A DNA stretch of 64,000 nucleotides from Pseudomonadota bacterium (GTDB lineage: Bacteria > Pseudomonadota > Gammaproteobacteria > UBA9339), in assembly GCA_021781615.1 (NCBI GenBank), contig JAJXWM010000004.1, positions 1 through 64,000 of the forward strand. The letters are read 5' to 3'. This document shows positions 58,948-64,000 of this stretch, piece after piece. The translations under genes and the position numbers were made by a program. Within the stretch, counting starts at the first letter, position 1. The number at the start of each line of letters is the position of its first letter. The notes under the pieces were generated by a model. That model was not told the origin of the DNA. It did not search any database and saw only the letters and a program-made list of their open reading frames with translations.

Positions 58948-58995
58948 CCTAATTTCCCCGCGGCCTTGGCGCGGGAACAAAGGCTTCCCGCCTTC
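58948..58995. repeat. REP-like dispersed repeat, partial inverted copy 3
   Basis: taatttccccgcggccttgg and the following gcgggaacaaagg match the reverse complement of the end of the repeat at 54727-54855 with a few changes. Only the terminal hairpin portion remains. Confidence 0.6.
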
Positions 58996-59081
58996 CCTCT
59001 TCTTACCCTCTCTAGTCGATAGGTCCCGCAAAACATAACCTTGTCACCTCAAGGCTCGCTGCTTTTGTTTCTAAAATTATG

Positions 59082-59106
59082 TTATAGCAGTCCCCTAAAG
59101 TATGGA
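59082..59106. repeat. Solo arm of the TATAGCA/CCCTAAAA element
   Basis: ttatagcagtcccctaaagt resembles the left arm at 2858. No matching right arm is nearby. It lies within the 525-base gap between tRNA-Arg and the LRR gene, which otherwise has no gene. Confidence 0.45.
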
Positions 59107-59346
59107 GGTTGAGCTATCCCATAAAAAGCATATTAATCATTTTTGCGGCTAAAAGTCCACCTCATTATTTACCGTGATTTTTAGTGTAAAAATTGGACTA
59201 AGATAAGCGGCGTTATTTTGTGATTAAATTTTTTATGGGTAATGAGCCATATCTTTAGTGCAATAAAGCAAGAATTTATCTTAGCAAAAATTTTGGTAAA
59301 AATTTTGCTACTTATGTGCTAAATAATTTATTTACATAAATAACAC

Positions 59347-61095
59347 GTGGAAAAAGATATGAGGGCAAATATAGCAAAAATTTATATTAGTAGAATCATA
59401 ACAGCCACGCTTTGTTTAATAATTTTGGTTTATAACCAATATAGTTATGCAGATATTGAAAAGAGGCTATATATAGATGGCATAACTGGCAAAAAATACA
59501 CCCTGATTGCCCCTTGCGGTGCTAAAATTATTACTCCTGAGATAGCGCAAGAAATAATTAAGGCATTAGTAGATGAGAGCCACCAAACGCCAGTGGGATG
59601 TTTAGTGTTAGGTAAAAGAATTTTTAATCCTAATGCCTTCAGCATGATAATAAATGCTCTACAAACAAATCTAACCGTAATAGATCTAGTGCTTGCTCTA
59701 GATAATATCGGGGTTGAAGAAGCACAAATGGTCGCTGATCTTTTGCGAAAAAACCATACTTTGAAAAAAATAAACCTCGGAGGAAATAATATGGGTAATG
59801 GCGGTACCCAAGTTATTGCAAAAACACTGCAGGAAAATTCAGTACTAACTAAGCTTGACTTACATCGTAATAGAATTGGTATAGAAGGAGTTTCGGCAAT
59901 TGCCGAAGCTTTAAAAGTAAATAGAAATATAACAAGGCTTAATATTGCATTTAATTATGCGGAAACAGAGGGAGCATTGATAATGGCTAGTGCTCTACTA
60001 ATTAATAGGACATTGATCGATCTTAATATTGGTGGTAATAATATAGGAAACGAAGGCATGATGGCTATTATAAGCGCTTTATATGAAAACAAGAGCTTAA
60101 CCGACCTTACACTATCTTTAAATGATATTGATGCTGCAGGTGCAAAAATAATAGCTGAGTTTTTGCGAACGAACCCTGTGTTGACAAGACTTGATTTAGC
60201 CAATAATCATATAGGTACGGTAGGCATGCAGGCTATTGCTGGATCTTTGTTGGAAAATAGGACATTAACAGCTCTTAACCTATTTGATAATGAAATTGGT
60301 ATCGAAGGAGCGCAAGCTATAGCCAATATGTTACGTGTAAATAATACATTAGAGGAACTTGACCTAATGCTTAATAATTTTGGTGTTGAAGGCATCCAAG
60401 CAATTGTTGAAGCTATGGTGTACAATGTAACTTTGCGAAAGATAGAAGCAGACTGGCTTGATCGACTACCGGTAGTTAAAATTATTTTAAAAAGAAATGA
60501 ACTTATCGCTTCTATAATGCGCCATATAACTGGTTCTACATTATTGTTAGGAATACATCCAAGAACTGGTATGTATTCGCCCTTGCGTTATTGTAGTGGA
60601 GATATAGTAAGAATGATTATGCAAATGTGTAAGCGTGGCGACTTTTACAGTGAAGATTTTTACAATTTAATCATGTCTGGTACTAGAGAGGAATTATTAC
60701 GATATTTAACCATAGAAGAGCTGGAGCGAGTCAATGAAATTAGAGGGCTACAAATACAAATATATGAAGCTTTGAATTGGCAAATACCAGAAGGACTGCA
60801 ACTAGTAGAGGCAGAGATATATCCTGTAAACATGGTAGCTGCCACAGCGGCGCCGCCACTAACTTTTGAAGAAGAACATATTGAGACGTTATCGACAATA
60901 GAGCCAGAGCAATATGCTGCTGTATCTCATTATGAGGATAACGCTACTATTACCACAGATATGGCGCAACCAATGACACCCGGGGAAAGACCGCGAAAAA
61001 GGAGGCGAACAGAAAAAGATAATAAATTTATAAATGTATCGCTAGAGCTGCAAAATAGGGTAGTGATAACACAACCTTTGACTGATGCACTCTGA
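59347..61095 (+). CDS. Leucine-rich-repeat protein with signal peptide and NLS-like motif (putative effector)
   Basis: 582 residues from GTG at 59347; an ATG at 59359 is the more likely start. A hydrophobic N-terminus (ISRIITATLCLIILVYN...SYA) looks like a Sec signal. Residues about 110-365 are ribonuclease-inhibitor-type LRRs with an exact 28-residue period (xLxxLDLxxNxIGxEGAxAIAxxL). Residues 380-470 form a module shared with the protein at 62602 (LKRNELI, SGDIVRMI, FYNLIMSG..EEL, NEIR). The tail is disordered and has PRKRRRTEK at 549-557. RI-type LRRs are mainly eukaryotic and common in effectors of intracellular bacteria. Function unknown. Confidence 0.82.
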   Translation: MEKDMRANIAKIYISRIITATLCLIILVYNQYSYADIEKRLYIDGITGKKYTLIAPCGAKIITPEIAQEIIKALVDESHQTPVGCLVLGKRIFNPNAFSMIINALQTNLTVIDLVLALDNIGVEEAQMVADLLRKNHTLKKINLGGNNMGNGGTQVIAKTLQENSVLTKLDLHRNRIGIEGVSAIAEALKVNRNITRLNIAFNYAETEGALIMASALLINRTLIDLNIGGNNIGNEGMMAIISALYENKSLTDLTLSLNDIDAAGAKIIAEFLRTNPVLTRLDLANNHIGTVGMQAIAGSLLENRTLTALNLFDNEIGIEGAQAIANMLRVNNTLEELDLMLNNFGVEGIQAIVEAMVYNVTLRKIEADWLDRLPVVKIILKRNELIASIMRHITGSTLLLGIHPRTGMYSPLRYCSGDIVRMIMQMCKRGDFYSEDFYNLIMSGTREELLRYLTIEELERVNEIRGLQIQIYEALNWQIPEGLQLVEAEIYPVNMVAATAAPPLTFEEEHIETLSTIEPEQYAAVSHYEDNATITTDMAQPMTPGERPRKRRRTEKDNKFINVSLELQNRVVITQPLTDAL

Positions 61096-61182
61096 CAGTT
61101 AAACAATTTTTTATATTGGTCTATTGTGGCAACTTTTAATAAGTGGTTGGTCGACGCATATATTTTATATTAGGAGATTATT

Positions 61183-62475
61183 GTGAGAATCGTACGAGTA
61201 AAGGGGACAGAAGATGAAGGAAGCGAACCAAGTGTATTTGAGTTGACAGATGATCTTGGTGCAGCTGCCGCATTAGTCGATGGACATTACGACGAAAGTG
61301 AATTTGAGGTTGAAATGGATGACCAAGATACGGCAGTGCCTAGTAAAATAGCTATTAATGGCTCAGGTGAAGGATTGTTATTTACCGGCGGGATAAAAAC
61401 TTGCACGGGGGTGTTGATTGAAGGGGATATCACTTCAGCTAAAATAGGAGAAAGGCCAAGACAATTTCAAATATTATATCACTGTCCGGCGGAATTTTTA
61501 TCAATGGAATGCAAAGATATGACGTCTGAAAAAGAAGTCACCCAATTTTTATGGAAACGTATTCTTACTTGTTTACCAAGTGATAAGTTTGGTGATGTAA
61601 AATTGAATATTGCAAATACCTATATAGTTGCGTCTAGTACGGAAAGCACTAAAGAGGAGTATACAGCTATTAGTACAGCTATGGGATATCGCGGTATAGT
61701 AAATAACGTTATTATTGGTGGAGGTATAGAGGATCCAACATTAATATCATATGCTACTAACAGGAGAAGTAGTAATAACAGTATAGAAATTTATACTGAT
61801 GTAAAAACTCAAACAGCATGTGTATATTGTCGACCACCAGAGAATGATAGCTTGAGCTTGTTGGAGCAAGTTAGTGTCGGGTACGATTCATCGTCAGAAT
61901 TGGAAGAGCAAGCTGGCAGTTTAGCAGGTAACGAAGAAAAAGATGAAAGTAGTTTATCTTTCGATCCCGATGCTTCTCAAGCAAATGAAGAAGCCGCATC
62001 ATTTACGTTGCAGCCACAGCAGAAGCCGCTTCAAAATCCTGAAACAGTGGTGGTCACAAAGATCCCACAAGGAGTGCTTAATGAAAAACACAGCGAACAT
62101 CATGAGCTAGCAAAGAAAAGGCAACCAGAAAGAAAACCTGAAGCATCCCCACCAAAAGAGAAACGCTTCCGTATAGACAAGCCAACTACACCGCAAGTAA
62201 AAGCACCGACAAAAGCGCCATCGTCGCCAGCACCAGCAGCAGGGCAACCGAGGGGAGAAGGTATGGCAGCCGCACCCACGTTACAACCAAAGACTCGTGT
62301 AAACCTACGGAAAATGGCTGTAACATGGAAACAAAGCGGAGCGGAACAACCTATCCAAGAACAACAAAGGAGCGGTGGTAAAGAAAAAACTGGACAACAC
62401 GAAGGAAGTGAAACCGCACGAACAGCACCTTCAGTTAAGCAACAAGTAGACGAAGATCCACCTAGACCACACTAA
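61183..62475 (+). CDS. Putative effector with disordered C-terminus and NLS-like motif
   Basis: 430 residues starting with GTG at 61183, 6 bases after TAGGAG. Residues 1 to about 220 appear folded; I do not recognise the family. The stretch FTGGIKTCTGVLI (Cys74) followed by ILYHCP (His100) recalls Cys-His pairs of CheD/CNF-type deamidases, which is only a suggestion. Residues about 225-430 are low-complexity, rich in Glu, Pro, Gln and Ala, and contain KKRQPERK and PKEKRFRIDK (324-333). No signal peptide. It lies between the LRR gene and a convergent gene with a similar basic motif. Confidence 0.7.
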   Translation: MRIVRVKGTEDEGSEPSVFELTDDLGAAAALVDGHYDESEFEVEMDDQDTAVPSKIAINGSGEGLLFTGGIKTCTGVLIEGDITSAKIGERPRQFQILYHCPAEFLSMECKDMTSEKEVTQFLWKRILTCLPSDKFGDVKLNIANTYIVASSTESTKEEYTAISTAMGYRGIVNNVIIGGGIEDPTLISYATNRRSSNNSIEIYTDVKTQTACVYCRPPENDSLSLLEQVSVGYDSSSELEEQAGSLAGNEEKDESSLSFDPDASQANEEAASFTLQPQQKPLQNPETVVVTKIPQGVLNEKHSEHHELAKKRQPERKPEASPPKEKRFRIDKPTTPQVKAPTKAPSSPAPAAGQPRGEGMAAAPTLQPKTRVNLRKMAVTWKQSGAEQPIQEQQRSGGKEKTGQHEGSETARTAPSVKQQVDEDPPRPH

Positions 62476-62601
62476 TCCCCGGTAAATTTTGTTACGGGGC
62501 TCATAAGTCAGTAAGTAGTTTAGAAGTTGGTTATGATCCTTATAACCCCAAAATCCTTTAGAAAATTAACCGCGAGCTATCATCATAAAGAAAGTTCCGA
62601 A

Positions 62602-64000
62602 TTAAATACTTCCCCAAAAGTTAAGCCCTAAGGAACCTCTCGACGGCGGCATAAGTCGTGGCATGGCTATTAAGTTCGGAGGAGAAAGCTGTAGCAGTTG
62701 TTGCTGCTGATTAAAAATAAACTCTTCTGATGGCCGATCTATTTCCATAGGCTGAGGCAACATTTCCTCTTCAACATTGGCGGCCACCGGTTGCGGTTGC
62801 AGCACTTGATTATTGGCACCTGCTGTTTTTTCTACCCGTGGTTTTTTACTTTTTGGTCCTGATAGTTGTGATGTTGGCGAATGCGCTCTTTTACGCCCTA
62901 TCATTGGCCAGCCTTCTAATCCCCTTATAAGCTTCTCGACGCGCGCAATTTCTCGATTTAAAGACTCCAACTCTGGGGAGTTCACTGCGACACCATTTTG
63001 CTCCTCTTGTTTCTCCAGCGCCAGCTGTTTCCTTTTAAGCTGCTCTACTCTTTCAACTAGCTCAGATAGAAAATCTTCAACTGTATTTTCTTCGTTTGCT
63101 CTTGCTCCCGAGACCTGCTGCTCATCATTTATAGATAGCTGCAATTGTTTCATTAATTGCTCAATAGTCGCTTGAGCTCTAGTAATTTCCACACCTAGCT
63201 GCTTTGATTTTTCCTCTGAATTATCACCAGATTCTTTTTGCTTTTCTAACTTACTTCTTGCATCATTGAGCTCTTTTAACTTGGCTTTTGTATCTTTAAT
63301 CCGTTGCAATAGTTGTTCTGGCTTTTCTATCCTTAATAGCGTTAACTGTTGATATTCTTTAGCAATTTCTTTGAGAACATCTAGATGAGCTTGAAAATAA
63401 AAAATACCTAGCCTGATACGATCTTTGCCAACAAAATCGGTTACTTGCTTAAAATGCGCTTCTTGCTTTTGGAGCATCATAGTGAGCTCTTTTATATCAT
63501 ATTCAATCGAATCATAATGACAGTCTAAACAATTCGGGCGTGGTTTAGTTGCGACAAACCCTTGCTGCTGCTGCAATCTATTAACTGTATCATATACAGA
63601 CTCTTCTTTTACTCTTTCCTCGAGCACTCTTGCTGGCTGCATTTTACCATTAGCATCATGTCGAGGGAGAATAAAATTCCTAATATTAGCGTATTCTTTC
63701 CTTCTTACCACATTCTCTATCGTTCTAACTTCATTTATCAGTTGGCGGTCTGTGATATCTAAAAATGCAAGTTCATCCTCAGCGCCATACATAATCATTT
63801 TATAAAAAATCTCTTTATCTTCTTTTAAAACCTCAGAATCTATTATTGCTTTTATCACGTCTTGTGACAGCGCTTTTGCTGGCGAATTTTCTCCGGCAGC
63901 ACCATTTAAAGCAAAACATAATGTACGACCATAAATATTCCTTTTTATATATTCTTCTGATAGCAAGCTGATTAACTTATTTCTTGATAAATAATGTGCC
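62602..64000 (-). CDS. Putative effector: shared LRR-partner module, coiled coil, NLS-like motif (5' end beyond the window)
   Basis: The frame stays open to the window edge without a convincing start (AHYLSRNKLIS precedes the first possible start codon at 63966), so the N-terminus is missing. The visible part begins with the module also found in the LRR protein at 59347 (LSRNKLI, SQDVIKAI, FYKMIMYG..DEL, NEVR). There follows a CLDCHYD patch, a long coiled-coil region (about 130-350 counted from 63966) and a bipartite basic motif, RKR then PKSKKPRVEK (62827-62856). The missing N-terminus may be an LRR domain, by analogy. Confidence 0.75.
   Translation of the reverse strand, partial: AHYLSRNKLISLLSEEYIKRNIYGRTLCFALNGAAGENSPAKALSQDVIKAIIDSEVLKEDKEIFYKMIMYGAEDELAFLDITDRQLINEVRTIENVVRRKEYANIRNFILPRHDANGKMQPARVLEERVKEESVYDTVNRLQQQQGFVATKPRPNCLDCHYDSIEYDIKELTMMLQKQEAHFKQVTDFVGKDRIRLGIFYFQAHLDVLKEIAKEYQQLTLLRIEKPEQLLQRIKDTKAKLKELNDARSKLEKQKESGDNSEEKSKQLGVEITRAQATIEQLMKQLQLSINDEQQVSGARANEENTVEDFLSELVERVEQLKRKQLALEKQEEQNGVAVNSPELESLNREIARVEKLIRGLEGWPMIGRKRAHSPTSQLSGPKSKKPRVEKTAGANNQVLQPQPVAANVEEEMLPQPMEIDRPSEEFIFNQQQQLLQLSPPNLIAMPRLMPPSRGSLGLNFWGSI

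Noticed and set aside
62813-63175. Ser-rich 120-residue plus-strand frame
   Set aside because: Antisense to the coiled-coil region of the putative effector gene; Ser richness mirrors Glu and Arg codons on the other strand.

Overview
The window is a continuous stretch of an AT-rich bacterial chromosome, most likely from a host-associated gammaproteobacterium in or near the Legionellales. This rests on the tgt-yajC-secD-secF order, PepN, HolC and TsaB, a Pht-like phagosomal MFS transporter, a chagasin-type protease inhibitor, soluble PAS histidine kinases, and leucine-rich-repeat proteins with eukaryotic-style nuclear-localisation motifs. The assignment is inference; no rRNA is present. I saw no transposase, integrase, CRISPR array or phage gene.

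Layout. 83-2801: an HMP/thiamine-precursor ABC transporter. 2985-13663: a biosynthetic operon read on the minus strand, made of an acyl carrier protein, a ketosynthase III-like enzyme, a 2477-residue NRPS-PKS (C-A-T-KS-AT-ACP-reductase) and, translationally coupled to it, a soluble PAS histidine kinase with two receiver domains. This is the best candidate for an undescribed small-molecule production and sensing system. 14142-23526: folate synthesis (folE, folB, fused folKP, folA), tgt-yajC-secD-secF, a lipase and a SIMPL protein. 23585-27947: a MacAB-type exporter. 28021-31319: dnaJ and dnaK, with a duplicated dnaK tail and a heat-shock promoter. 31471-41125: a second PAS kinase, upp, a chagasin-like inhibitor, a sugar transporter, tsaB, a Pht-like transporter and pepN. 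41251-44326: a three-gene FAD oxidoreductase/DUF1667 operon resembling anaerobic glycerol-3-phosphate dehydrogenase modules of Firmicutes; it fits functionally with glpT at 57097.

44347-51664 holds two tRNA-Ser genes, a methyltransferase, a family 25 glycosyltransferase, a tspO pseudogene, the 4.5S SRP RNA with a clear promoter, an orphan 451-residue protein, a PBP4-like lipoprotein and holC. 51791-58485 is a stress block with unusually strong ribosome binding sites: four BON-domain proteins, ChaB, Hsp20, a rhodanese and GlpT. 58745-64000 holds tRNA-Arg and three adjacent putative effector genes. All three carry the same basic motif K-[RK]-x-R-[TIV]-[ED]-K, and two share a module of roughly 90 residues that I cannot assign to a known domain.

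Several families of short palindromic repeats are scattered between genes, and one of them sits inside the decayed tspO. Start sites were chosen from ribosome binding sites and conserved N-termini where possible. All functional calls come from reading motifs; no database search was run.
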